From the NCBI GenBank assembly GCA_020698575.1, contig CM036247.1, positions 31,658,431 to 31,722,430 on the forward strand: a stretch of DNA of 64,000 bases. The letters are read 5' to 3'. The notes below the pieces were generated by a model. The model searched no databases, was not told where the DNA came from, and saw only the letters and a list, made by a program, of their open reading frames with translations. The stretch comes from Bostrychus sinensis. Its lineage: Eukaryota; Chordata; Actinopteri; Gobiiformes; Eleotridae. Below, piece by piece: positions 13,440 through 25,900 of the stretch; the first letter of the stretch is position 1, and each line of letters starts with the position of its first letter. A program made the position numbers and the translations under genes.

Positions 13440-13705
13440 TGGGTAACTTTATTGCTCCCCGTAGAGAAATCTGTTCTTTGCATTTGACCCATTCTTCAAT
13501 GCTGGGGACCCTTCTCCAGATCTTGAGCCAGGATCCTGGTCTGGAGGATTATTCGTTTATTGTGCAAGTTTTAGGTTAAGGGGGCGACACTTGAAGAACC
13601 GTTTAAAAAAAAACACCCAGACAAGGAGAGAACATGTAAAATCCACACAGTCTGGGAACTGAACCCAGAACCTTCTTACTGTGAGGCGTAGCAGTTGTTT
13701 ATTTC
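13440..13705 (-). repeat. tRNA-derived SINE in the SCAP 3' region
   Basis: On the minus strand it has a tRNA-like B-box region, GGTTCTGGGTTCAGTTCCC, at 13,655-13,673. It continues with a 'GTGTGGATTTTACATGTTC' block and ends at GGAGCAATAAAGTTACCC, as in common fish SINEs. Minus-strand AATAAA hexamers lie at 13,448-13,453, 13,556-13,561 and 13,698-13,703. It starts about 250 nt past the SCAP stop in sense orientation. Confidence 0.7.
13448..13703 (-). terminator. Candidate SCAP poly(A) signals
   Basis: Three AATAAA hexamers on the minus strand (13,698-13,703; 13,556-13,561; 13,448-13,453) are among the first canonical signals after the SCAP stop at 13,954. All three are inside the SINE. Which one is used, if any, cannot be told from sequence. 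Confidence 0.4.
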
Positions 13706-13953
13706 CTTCTGAAAAATGGGCTATCTGGACTGAACTGTGGTCTCCAGTAGCTGATAAATAAGAATTTCTCTGTAGACTAACGACAAGCAACTCTGACCAG
13801 TCTGGTTGGGGACCGCTGCTCTTCTAGAAACCGAAATAAGCTTCGCAAGCATCTGGAGGTCCGCCAAATGATTACGTGACATTGAAACCGTTGAAATGTT
13901 CATCAAGTGATTGGGCACATTCTGCCCTGGTGACTGCTGACGTCAGAGTCAGC

Positions 13954-16900
13954 TCAGTCCAGTTTCTCCAGGACAGAAGGCACGTAGACCAGGCTGAGCT
14001 CGCTGCCGAAGTCGCACACGATGGCGGCGTTGTCGAGCACCAGCAGCTGCCTGACGCCCTGGCCGTCTCCACTGGGGCCCAGGTACACCGTCTGCAGCAG
14101 GTCCCCGTAGTTCAGGTCCCAGAAGGAAACGCAGCCCTGGCCCCCCGTCACCAGCAGGGACTCCGAGATCACCCCCAGGCTCGCCCCGCAGCCCACCTCC
14201 TGGAAGATGGGAAAAAAATGCATTGATAAAAAGGATAATTGTGTACAACTTATTTAGCATTACGTACAAATGCAGCACAGCTTTATGGGTAATCCTAGAA
14301 ATGCAGTGAGCTTGTAGCCGTTAGCTGTTTACGTTTTTCGGGGCCCACCTGTTGTATGGAGTAGAGCTTAATCCCAGTGCTTCGGTCCCAGATGCAGATG
14401 AGGTCGTCCAGGCCGGAGCTGATCACGCACGTGGTGGTGCACACCAGCGAGGTCACGTCACCGCGGTGACCGTAAACGTGACTGACTCGGCTTCCCGTCA
14501 GGACGTCCCACAAGCAGATAGCCCCGTCCTGGCCCCCACTTGCAAGGACCATAGTCTGAGGGGCAAAGGGACAGGTTGAAGAGCAGATACAGTCAAAAAC
14601 ATCACATAACAGAATACGTAAGGCTGAAGCTGCGTGAGCCGAGTTAATGTTTATTCGTTTGTAGATTAATTATTTAAATTTCTCCATTTTTCATGTTTTT
14701 AGTTTATTTGTAAGTGCCTATGTCTGCTTCCTCCACTGTGTATGCAAAATATTTTAGTTGTAGTTGTAATATGTAAGCATTTTGATATTATTATTATTTT
14801 TTTTTTTTGTTAAAGGTACAATATTATGCTTTTATTCATATTTCTAAACCAATTTTGGTCACCTTTAAAAACATTATGTGAAGCTTTTTAAATAATTATT
14901 ACTGCCATAAAAAAACAGGTGAAGAGACCAGCAGAGGGGAGCAGAGGGTTGTGATTTTGTGAGCATAATTAAAGAAAAAAGCACCTCTCTTCCTTAAACT
15001 TTTTGTATGATGCAGTTTTACTACAAAAAGGATTCTGAGGCCTCAGAAACTCAGTGCCAGAGAATACAGGATTACTCAAACAGATGTGACTGAAACAAAA
15101 CACAACTCCAGGTCTGTTTTTGATAGACATGATAGAAAGCTCAAAAAAGTTGATTTTGCAGAATATAGTTGTGTTATGTTACAGACTTCCTAATTGCCCT
15201 CCAAAGTTTTGTTTACATGAGGCTGTTTTACTCACTTGGTCTATGTAAATAGCTGTGATTCCCCCAGAGTGCCCCTGGAGAGTAAACAGACAGCAGGAGT
15301 CCTCCAGGCGATAAACCTGACAAAGGAAATAAATTGAGGTTAACAAATAATTATAGCTAGGCATTGAATAAACTGTATTTCGAAATATACAATCACTAGT
15401 ATTCCATTTTAAAACATTTTTCTGTTAGTGTTTACCCGGACAGTGTGGTCTTGGCTCCCTGTCACCACCCGTCCCGCTGCAGCCTTCAGGACAGTGATGG
15501 GTTTCTGGTGGGCACACTGCACGGAGCGGGTGAGCTGACAGCTGATGACGTCCTCACTGCTGTAACACGGTGAGGCGGGCAGGCTGACTCGTCCCGGAGC
15601 ACCTGTAATGAGACATTTGTTATTAGCTCTGTCTGACTAAAGTAGCATACTACTGTATGGTAAGCTAAATACATGTAGTAGTAATTACACTGGTCTACAA
15701 ATTTTTGGGCTCGATCTGCTTCTGAGATAAAAGTGGCTAAATCTCGTTTATTTTGATAAGATGAACTGAAAATCAATTGATAACTGTGCTGGTTAGCTAA
15801 TGTATTCAAGATATTTAATGATATTGTTTCACATCAAAATCGCATCTGTTTATACAATAGATTTAGGCATTTTTGCTTAAAAATAATATTTATATTTTGA
15901 AACTATTTAATTTCTCTACATGCATGCATTTTGTCCACTTCCAAGAGAGAGATTTCTGCAAATAAAAACAAAACATTTTCTGTCAAAACTCTAGACATAT
16001 TAAAATGAATGTATTGAATGTGCAGACAGCTTTCAGATAGAACTGGTTGCTTGTAGACACTGTACCTTCTGATAAACTACCGTTTTTGCCTTATTTTGCA
16101 TAAATTTCCTATTTTGACCCAATACTGTTTCTTGGAAACTATAGCCAATCTGCACTTCTGACTTCCTTTTTCTTTATTAGTGACCTAATCCAAGAAAAAT
16201 TTCACTACTTTTGTTCCGGAAGCATTTTGCTTGTAGACCAGTGTTATTAGTCTTACCTCTGTACTGTAGCAGCCCCAGAGGTTTGTTTATCTCAATGGTG
16301 AAGAAATCCAGAGATCCATTCAGTCGAGCTGCTACAATTCTAAAAGAGAAAACATATCTGTTGGCCCACATTTATTAACCATTATGCCCCAATTTCAAAA
16401 ATTTGCGTTGTTATTGTTTAGTGACATAAGTGACATATTCTCAAAGCAAAGTGGATTTTTTCAGGGGGGATTATTACAGCCTGGGGTATGTCCAACAACA
16501 ATTATTTTTAGGGATAATTTTTTCTGTGCTATGTAGAATCTAAAAAAACATCTCAAAATAAAACCCATTAAAACTGGTTGTAACTTTTTGTTAATACAAA
16601 AAATAAATAAATAAATAAATCCCAAATCCATCTACATCAGTGTTGTTGGTAATCTTTGACATACCCAAGGCTAATAATCCCTAGAGAAATCCACTTTGCA
16701 TTTGTATTAGAATATTGAAAAAAAATATCTGTATGCTTTTTACAAAAGAATTGCTATTTACATACACTGGCATAAAAAAGGTTACAATTCTAAATTAAAT
16801 ATTTAAATTAAAAAAAAATATTTTCTTATTTTTTATTATTAAATATTTGGTATTTATGGTCATGGCAAAAGTTGATCAAAAGATTTATGCAAAAAAAGTA

Positions 16901-19900
16901 AGTAAGAAAAAAATAATATATACTATTACTATGATGTCTTGTGAGGGGGACACTTTTGTCACTTAACAGGACCAACATAACAAATTTTGTCAGAGTATAA
17001 AAATGATTGGATGATGATTAAATTGGTGTCAAATATCAAAATTTGTGATAAAATACAAACCTGAGCCAAATGCCAATGCCTGCTTGTATGTTAGCAACGA
17101 CTCAGTGTTTGGTATTTATCAGTAAGGACACCGCTACACGCTACACGCTACACGCTACAAGTCCCATAGCATAGCAAAAACACATACACAAACTGAATAG
17201 TTCTGAAAATCAATAAAAAATGCCATGCTTCAAACCTGTTGTTGAGAAATGCTAGAGCTGTGATCCCAGAGACGCCGTCATCATTACTGCAACGCAGTGT
17301 TCCTTCAACAGCATCCCACAACTGGAACAAGAGAGACAAAAAAACACAAGTCAATAACACAATAAAATGCACTTTATTTGCAAATTAAATAAATATTCAA
17401 TGTAAGAAACTGATATTAATACATTCTACCATAATATGAGTTTAAGTACGCATAAATTTGCTTTAGTACACGTTTGCCACCTAATGACTTCTGTATAGGC
17501 TGAAACAGCAAATAAACAGTATTTGCCATGCAATCTTTCTCTATTAATAGTAAATAGCATAGTTAATGTACACATTCTACAGATACTGATTCATTTATTA
17601 TTCACTTAGTTTGACAATGATTTTAATAACTGACTATTTTGATAAGTTGTTGCAGTTCTTGTCAAAATATTTTAACATTTTAACTTTATGTATATTATTT
17701 GGTTGCACTACAATGTGAGTTAAGGACATGGAATACCCAAATTTATGACCAGCAGTGCATAAAACTGAAATTATGTGACATAGCCTTATTTCTCAACGTT
17801 TTCTCATTTACCTCCAGTTTGCCGCTGCTCCTTCCAGCAGCGATCAAATTTCCTCGGAGCTCCATGGCCCACACAGAGCTGTCCCAGTCAGCCTGGGCCC
17901 CTCCGCTCACCGCTCTGTCCTGGGTGGGAAGAGTAACTGCTGCGTCTCCCAGACTGGGCCTCCTCTGCAGCAGAACTCCTGCTCCGGTGGGTGGTGAGGA
18001 GGAGGCTGACGAGGGGCTGGGATAAGCGGAGGGGGACGGAGGCTCGTGCTCTTGGTAGGCCCGCTCCACCAGCCCCCCGAAGTCAAACCCTCCTCTGGGT
18101 GGGGTGGACAGGATGGTGGCCGGCTGGGAGGTGAAGTTTGTGTCAATGAGCGGGGTTAAGTCGGGCTGGTCGGTGAACAAGGTGGGCCGGGTTGGGGTGG
18201 AGCGCCGTCTCACTGGGTAGCCCTCATCGTCTGATGGGATGTCCGTGCCTGGGGACAGTTCATGACCTTCGGACCCCAGACAGTCCAAATCTGGACCCGC
18301 GTTTACGCTGTCCCACCCGTCACGCTGCTCCCAACAGCCACTGCTGCTGCTGCGCCTCAGCCTGCACAGAGACAGTTTCTTTAGCTGTGGAGTCTTTGAC
18401 ATTTTAGCTAACACTATAAAAAGGAAAAAAGAAATGCTACTCATAGTATTGTATTATATTTTCTATACATTACTATATTATACTATCATGTGTGGTCTAC
18501 ATTTGATCAAAATGGAAAATATTGTTTTGTTTTCTGTAAACTTTTAATGCCACTCAGAGTGAAAATTAATGCCAGCATCATCAACAACAGAACAATAATC
18601 TGTATGAATTTTACACCAAGGAATTATCCGTACTACTCTCTGAAACTCAGGTTTTATTTTAAACGTCTAATACAGATGAAAGAACTCCAGTGCGCATACA
18701 AAATGCGCACATAATAAATTAATTATGAATTTTAATGATAACATTTCTTCAATAACTATATTTTGTTATTGTGGTGACTTTATTTAATATTTACATCATG
18801 TTTTGAGAAATTTTGGGACCTAGATGTACAAAATTTAATACAGGGTTCCTGCAGGTGTCACCAAGTATATAATTTAATGTTTTTTAATGCCATTTTTAAC
18901 TATTTTAATGTCACAAACATACAATCGAGGCAGCTTAAATTGTTTAAACTTACTAAAGTATTATAAAATACAGATCATAAAGCACCAATTATGTTGAAAG
19001 TCATACATCAAGTGTTTTGGTTGATTTGGTCTCGCTGGAAGCAAACTAGTGCTTATCATGCTAGTGTAGGCTACAAAAATGGTAAATTATTATTTATAAA
19101 TATATATATTTGTATTCACAAATAAAACTAATAATGTCAGTGATTTTACTTCAAAACTCTTTACAATTTTTAATGCCTGCTGGAATCAAATTTAATGACT
19201 TTTAATGCTTTTTAATGCCCCGTGGGAACCCTGTAATACCTACTATTAATATTTTATACTTTTAAGGCCTTGATTGTGACAAGATTAAATTTAATACCTA
19301 TTTAATTCTTTAAGATCTTGGGGCTACGTTGTTTTTAAACCACTGGTGGTACACTGGCGCCTTCTAGTGGCATTTGTGAGTGCCTGACAGACAAAAAAAA
19401 TGACACTTAAAGGTTTGGCCAATTTGTTCTTGTTAAATTTATTAAATTATACACTACTACACTAACTGATTGTGGTAATTTCAAAATAAAACAACTTTGA
19501 ACAAGTTAACTAATTTCTTGGTTCACTATTAGGCCTAAAAATATAGAAAAATGTACATGAACGTTACTGCCTCCCACAATATTTTCCAGATCACTTTTTA
19601 TAAATGTTGTAGAGACAAACTGTTCACAAGTGAAAACAGTTGTGTTTTGTTCTTAAGCCCCTTCCCTGTTTTGCTCTTTTTGTCAGCATCTCTCCCCAGC
19701 CCTGTAAGATCATGTACCGTATCTGACAACATTTCTATCAGAACTCCAATATACTGGGTCCACTCATATCAAAACTCATTTAATTTATCCCTTTGTATTT
19801 TCAAAGAGTCTCACTATCACAATATTTGATATATAGTATAGTCAATTCCTGGTATGTCTGGTTGAAGCCATTTTCTTGTCAAAGTCTTGCTAGCTTACAG

Positions 19901-22900
19901 TAAAATAATTCTTAATAGGCATTTGTCTGCTGGTGTAGTTAATTTTTTTCCAAACATCTATGTGTCTCTTGCCTAGGACTGGGTACTGTTCAGATTTTTT
20001 CAATACCAGCTCTCAAACAATACCTGGTTTTCGATATTGGTACCTGAGTGATACTTTTTCTGATACCTACGGTGAGCTAATTCATTTTCTACAATCATAA
20101 AACACAATAATATTCAATAAATGACTAGCTGTAAGTTAAAACCTTGTATGATTTATTGTTGATTGTTGAGTTATTTATTTGATTCAGACATGCAAAGGAA
20201 CATTAAAGGTCCCACAAAGTACTGAAACTTGGTAACTTGACAGAAAGGAATAACCTTTGGCCAGGCCAAGAACAGATGGTAATGATTTTATGGAGCTATA
20301 TTTATCTCAGTAAAATGAACTGATACAAAAATAAAATGAATGCACTTAGAATAATTTATTTATTTAAAATCCCTAATTTGTAACTTGCATGCAGCAATTT
20401 TTGCAAATAAATTCTAATTTGCAAATATATTATTTGCAATTATTTCACAAATAAATCATGTTTGTAATCCATAAATCTGCAGTTTTGCATGTGAATAGTC
20501 CAATCTGTATTTGTGGATTGCTCCATTCGTGCATTCATCACTTGTCTCAAAATGATCTGAATGCACACATTCATCCCGCATTTTGAGACCGCAAGATTTA
20601 TTCACAAAAGAATTCCTATTTCAATGATGACCACTGGGGGTTGTGTTCAACAACAGAGGCTATTTTCTAACTATTTCTTCACTGTAAGCAGCTTGTAAAC
20701 AGAGAAGTTAGCTGCAGGACAAGAACAGAAATCACTTTGGCCCAGAACAGTTGTGTGAACTGTCCACCCCAGATTTTGTTATGATCTACCCAGCACCAGG
20801 AACCCTTTGTTGGCTTAGGAGAGGGTCCGCTTATACTGAGGGCATGGGAGGGGGGTTTACAGAGAGGTGTGATTGTCCGTTAGGGTGGCTGTTAGCCACA
20901 CAAAGCTGAAGGTTCTTGGGGCTGTGCACTTCATAAGTAAATCCAGGTGAGCAGTTTACAGAACTAGGCCCATTATGTTCCTATAATTGAGCCGTGCAAA
21001 AGCGACTATTGAGTGCATTAAATGCAGTGTGACACAGTACAGACACAGACAGGAAACAGAGAGTTCAGTGCTAGTGGGCTCCTAAGTGGTCCTAAGAGGG
21101 CATTTAATATGCAGCTTACTTAAATACTAAATAAACAAATGCAGTTAAAACCCCTGTTTAAAAGATTAGATGCAGTTTGTCTATAATACAGTTAGATTGA
21201 ACCTCCACATGTTTTTGCTGCAGTGCTTGTCCTGCCACTAACTTGCAGTCAGGAAGCTTTGAGAGCATAGCACCTGTTGGTGAACACTGCCCCTAATGGT
21301 TGTCACTGGAACAGGAATTCTTTTGTGAATAAAACTAGCTGTCTCAAAATGCGGGACAACTGTCTCAAAAAAATCCAAATGTGCAGAAGTGATGAATGCA
21401 TGAATGGAGCAAGCCACAAATGCAGATTCAACAATTCACATGAAAAACAGATTTATAAATGACAAACAGGATTTATATTTGCAAATTAGAATTTACTTAC
21501 AAAAATCGCTGCATGCAAGTCACAAATTAGGGATTTTTACTAAATCACTCTATGTGCACTGAGACATTTACTGTTGCATCAATTCATTTTATTGAGACAA
21601 AAATGGCTCCATATGATTTGCCTCTGTGATGCCACACAGTCTCCAGCAACCAGTACCAGTTTTGGTAGATTGAAAAAAGAAAAAAAAAAAAGAAAAAAAA
21701 AGAAAAAAAAAAAAAAAAAATCACAAAATCCATACTGCTAACAGACTCACCATAAACCACAGCAAACATAAAGCCCTGGACAGAGGTAACAGAACTGTGT
21801 TCTTACAGGCAGTAGAAAGGAAGATATTCATGTATACACTTACGTATCGTTAGGGATGACAGTCAAACAGTCCCCAGTCTGGGCATCCCAAACTCTGATC
21901 TGTCCTGCCAGGCAACAACTGGCCAGGAGCATCCCATCACTGGCCAAACACTCGATGTCCTACACAAAAGAGAAGCACAAAGTCTCCTTACCAGGTTCTA
22001 GATGGACAATAAAAAATTTATGCAATGTAGGAGTGGCAGGATGAAACTTTTTAACTTGACTCACCATGCTATGTCCTCTGAGCAGCAGCGGGGAGATCTC
22101 GCTGACAGGTGGGGAGTAGCCATAGTCGTCACAGGGCAGGTCCCCTCTGCGCCGCCGCCCGTGGGCCACTCCATTCTGACCGTAGTTCCGAGGACACAGG
22201 ACGCGGTAGAGACAGAAGAGCAGGAGGACGAGCAGAACACCTGCAGCTAGACCCAATGCTGCAACTCTGGGGAACAAGAGCCGAGATAAACAAATTACTG
22301 GACGTTTACACCAGCAATAAACATATTTTTAATTTTTGTGGAACTTTTTGCCCAGCATTTCAACCATGTTCAACCTTTCACTTTGATATTCTTGGTTATG
22401 GTGAGTCAAAGTACTTGGATTTTTTAAAATATATATATATTTTTTTCTTCATTGTTCTTTCATTGTTTTTTTGTTTTTTTTTTTTGTTCATTTTTCCCTT
22501 CAATTTTACAGTTTCAGTTTTACAACTTTTGGCTCACAATGAATGTTAGTGATGGGTAGCTGTGGGTGCTAGGGAGAGTTTAATAGTTCTTATTAAAACT
22601 GCAGTTTTAAAAAGGGCCTCCAGTAGCTCAGCAGGTAAAGATGGTCGCCAACTAACCTGAATAGTTGGAGAGGCCATGGGCACAAAATGGCTGCCATGTT
22701 TCTGTCTGCCGCAGGACAGCTGTGGCTATAGAAGTTGCTCACAATCACAGAGTGTGACTGAGAAGTGAAGTAATTTGACTTGCATACAAAAAATAAAAAT
22801 AAAAGAAGTTTGTCCTCTTTCATAAAACAAAGGTCTGTGACAGGAATTTGAATTGCGCGCACTAAAGCATGAGCAATTCCACCTCACCAATACTAGTCGC

Positions 22901-25900
22901 CAAACTTTTTAAGGCTGGCAAAACACTAGGGGATTTTCAGCACAATTAAGGGCTTGATTTGCATCTCCCAAGTTTTAAGGGCCTTCTTCTTGACTGGACA
23001 AATGGCAATGTAGTTTTAAAACAAAAACAAAAAATGTGACAAAAAACAAACTTGGCCATTATGTAAATCATGTTTGTAATTGTTATTAGTATATCAGTAA
23101 AACTAATATTTGATTAAAACATGTTTACATCATATCTTGGTAGATATGGGTAATTTTTATAAAATATATCCATCCACTTCCACTTTATCCGGGGCCGGGT
23201 CGCAGGAGCAGCAGTCTAAGCAAATATATATACTGCTCATAACACCTTTGACTTTCAAACATGTTTGATATTTACATGCGCCACCAAGGGGATGTTTACA
23301 TCCAGCTCACCTCCGGCTAACACTGCAAACTTTAGTTTATAGTGTCTCTTCAGCCGGGGTTTCATCCACATTCTCTGACTACAGTCAAAACAGTCAGCTG
23401 ACAGTGCCGGTGGTCCTCCATGTTTGTTTATCTTCTGAAGACAAGCAGAAACGTTACTCTATTTTCAATAGTAATTTTTTCATCCAAATTATCACGATTT
23501 GATCCTTTGATGCTTATGGTCAAAACGTTTTTCAGCTCTGATGTACTGTATAATTTGTGTGTAAACACATTTGTAGAAAAGCTTCCCTCAAGACAAAGTT
23601 TGTCCATTGTTTGTTTCGTTCTTCTGCAATTTTCAGCTTTTCTTTTAGCCTGAGCAATCATATACAATGACTTCATGTATTGCAGAGTCACTGTTGCATT
23701 CTGCTCAGAGCTGAGTAACAGTAACAGCTGTATGGCCTTGGCCTTCTATGTCTCAGGTTTATCTTAGCAAGGAATAAACTATTGTCAAGGCCATAACCCG
23801 GACTTCACCTAAGCTCAGCACGTAGTATCTGCCACCCCAAGATAAATCACCATACACAAGGTGAGCACTGCAAGGGACAGCTAAAAATGTTATGGTAATT
23901 TTTAGGCAGCAAATTTGCATGATAGCCTCACCTAAACCTTTTTTGTCTGCTCTGTTATAGATAAGATAGCAATCAGTCCAGTGATATTTAGCACAGTTCT
24001 AGATATGAAAGGAGTGGAGGCATAGTTTCTGTAGACTTTTAATGTGGCTAGCAAATCCAGTATTTCTTCATTGTGAAACCTAAAAATCTTTTTTGTTTTG
24101 GTGGTGAAAATGAATATCTGACACCATATTTTAGTCTCTCTTTCCAGATAGACGACCATGGCTCCTATAACCTGTGCAGCTCAACTGGGGCGACTGGTCA
24201 TAATCAGGACAGGAATAGAAAGGTAATGTACCATGCCAGATTATTTTTCTATTACTTTTTAAAAAATAGTCTGGTACTGCTTGCTTTGAGTTTAATTTCC
24301 AGAGAAACGAAAAACATATAATAATATAGGAAAAGTGCTAACTAGTATATAAAAAAAAAAATTAAAAAAATGCCGGTGTGTTAGAGATGCTCTAAAAACA
24401 CCAGAATTATGAGAAATTCTGTATTTCTGAACGGCCACAGCAGCAAAAGCCGGTTGTTAATAAACTTGCAGCGTTACGTGCAAGGTTTGTTTAAATGCGT
24501 CTGACAGGACTTTTTTGTTCTTAAAATGGCAACAAGGAGGAGGATTGAACAACAACGCGGACTTCAGCAGTAAAATTTGCTACATATTAGCCGTCCCCAT
24601 CTTGGTTATTTTGGATAGGAGATACTGTATCTTTCCCTTATGTGGTATGCACTGCAGATAAACAGCTGTGACATGTGTGCTCAAAATCAAGAGCTGGAAA
24701 AAGTCTCCCAATGGAGGAGGGACCTGACCCACTTCTTAAACAAAGAAAGTATGTGGAGGTTTGTTTGTTTTGCACTAACTTGTAGAGCGTGATGTCGGTC
24801 TGGAGGTCCGCAGACACTTTGGGAATGGGGGGAGGAGGAGGGTGTCTGGTGTCCTGGGGGTGCCGCGTGTCGATGGCCTCCTGTGGGCTCAGGTGCAGGG
24901 TGACAGGGATCACAGGCAGGATACTGATGTACCTGGAAGGGGATAGGTTTACACAGTGCATTAGCATTAACACTTGTTTGAGCATCTCTGTAATGAGGAC
25001 AAGTGGTTAGAACTCCATAATTAGCCATGATACATTTTTGTTACAGATTTATTCTGCTGACCTCCAAATTATAAGCATCCTATTTGCACAGAGACTTTCA
25101 CATACAACTTTCCATTTTTTTCTGTTTTCTTAAGGATTACATTAGTGCACCACAAATCCAATCAGTCTTTCCTATGTCAAGCATGCTAGTATACAGACAA
25201 TACTTAAATGAACATTTGTGAGGATATAGCTTAAGTGTCCTAAGTGTTTTTCAAGGCAATAAAAAAATGTTGGTTGTGTACTTGTAAATCTAACTCTCAT
25301 ATCATCATATATATATTACAAAAAAACTTTTTGTAATATTATGTTATTCTATGTGACACATCAAAACACATCCATCCATCCATCTTCTTCCGCCTATCCA
25401 GGGCTGGGTCGCGGAGGCAGCAGTCTAAGCAAAGATGCCCAGACTTCCCTCTCCACAGAAACTTCCTCCAGCTCTACTGGGGGGACCCCAAGGCGTTCCC
25501 AGGCCAGCCGAGAGACATAGTCCCTCCAGCGTGTCCTAGGTCCTCCCCGGGGCCTCCGCCCGGTGGGACATGCCCGGAACACCTCCCCAGGGAGGCGTCC
25601 AGGAGGCATCCGGAACAGATGCCCGAGCCACCTCAGCTGGCTCCTCTCGATTTGGAGGAGCAGCGGCACTACTCCGAGCTCCTCCCAGGTGACAGAGCTC
25701 CTCACCCTATCTCTAAGGGAGCGCCCAGGCACCCTTCGGAGGAAACTAATTTCAGCCGCTTGTATCCTGGATCTTGTCCTTTCGGTCATGACCCAAAGCT
25801 CATGACCATAGGTGAGAGTAGGAACGTAGATCGACCGGTAAATCGAGAGATTCGCCTTTCGGCTCAGCTCCTTCTTCACCACAACAGACCGATACAATGA

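Larger units (their letters stand above)
13954..21959 (-). other. scap: SCAP cytosolic WD40 domain
   Basis: Exons 15-22 encode the cytosolic beta-propeller that binds the SREBP C-terminal regulatory domain. WD-type strand endings are visible as [12 protein letters not shown] (exon 15), LWDAVEG (exon 17), [19 protein letters not shown] (exon 20), [12 protein letters not shown] and ICIWDRSTG (exon 21), and [12 protein letters not shown] (exon 22). Exon 16 (550 nt) is a Ser/Pro/Arg-rich insertion with short conserved anchors ([15 protein letters not shown] and [15 protein letters not shown]). It is the least conserved part, as in mammals. Confidence 0.93.
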
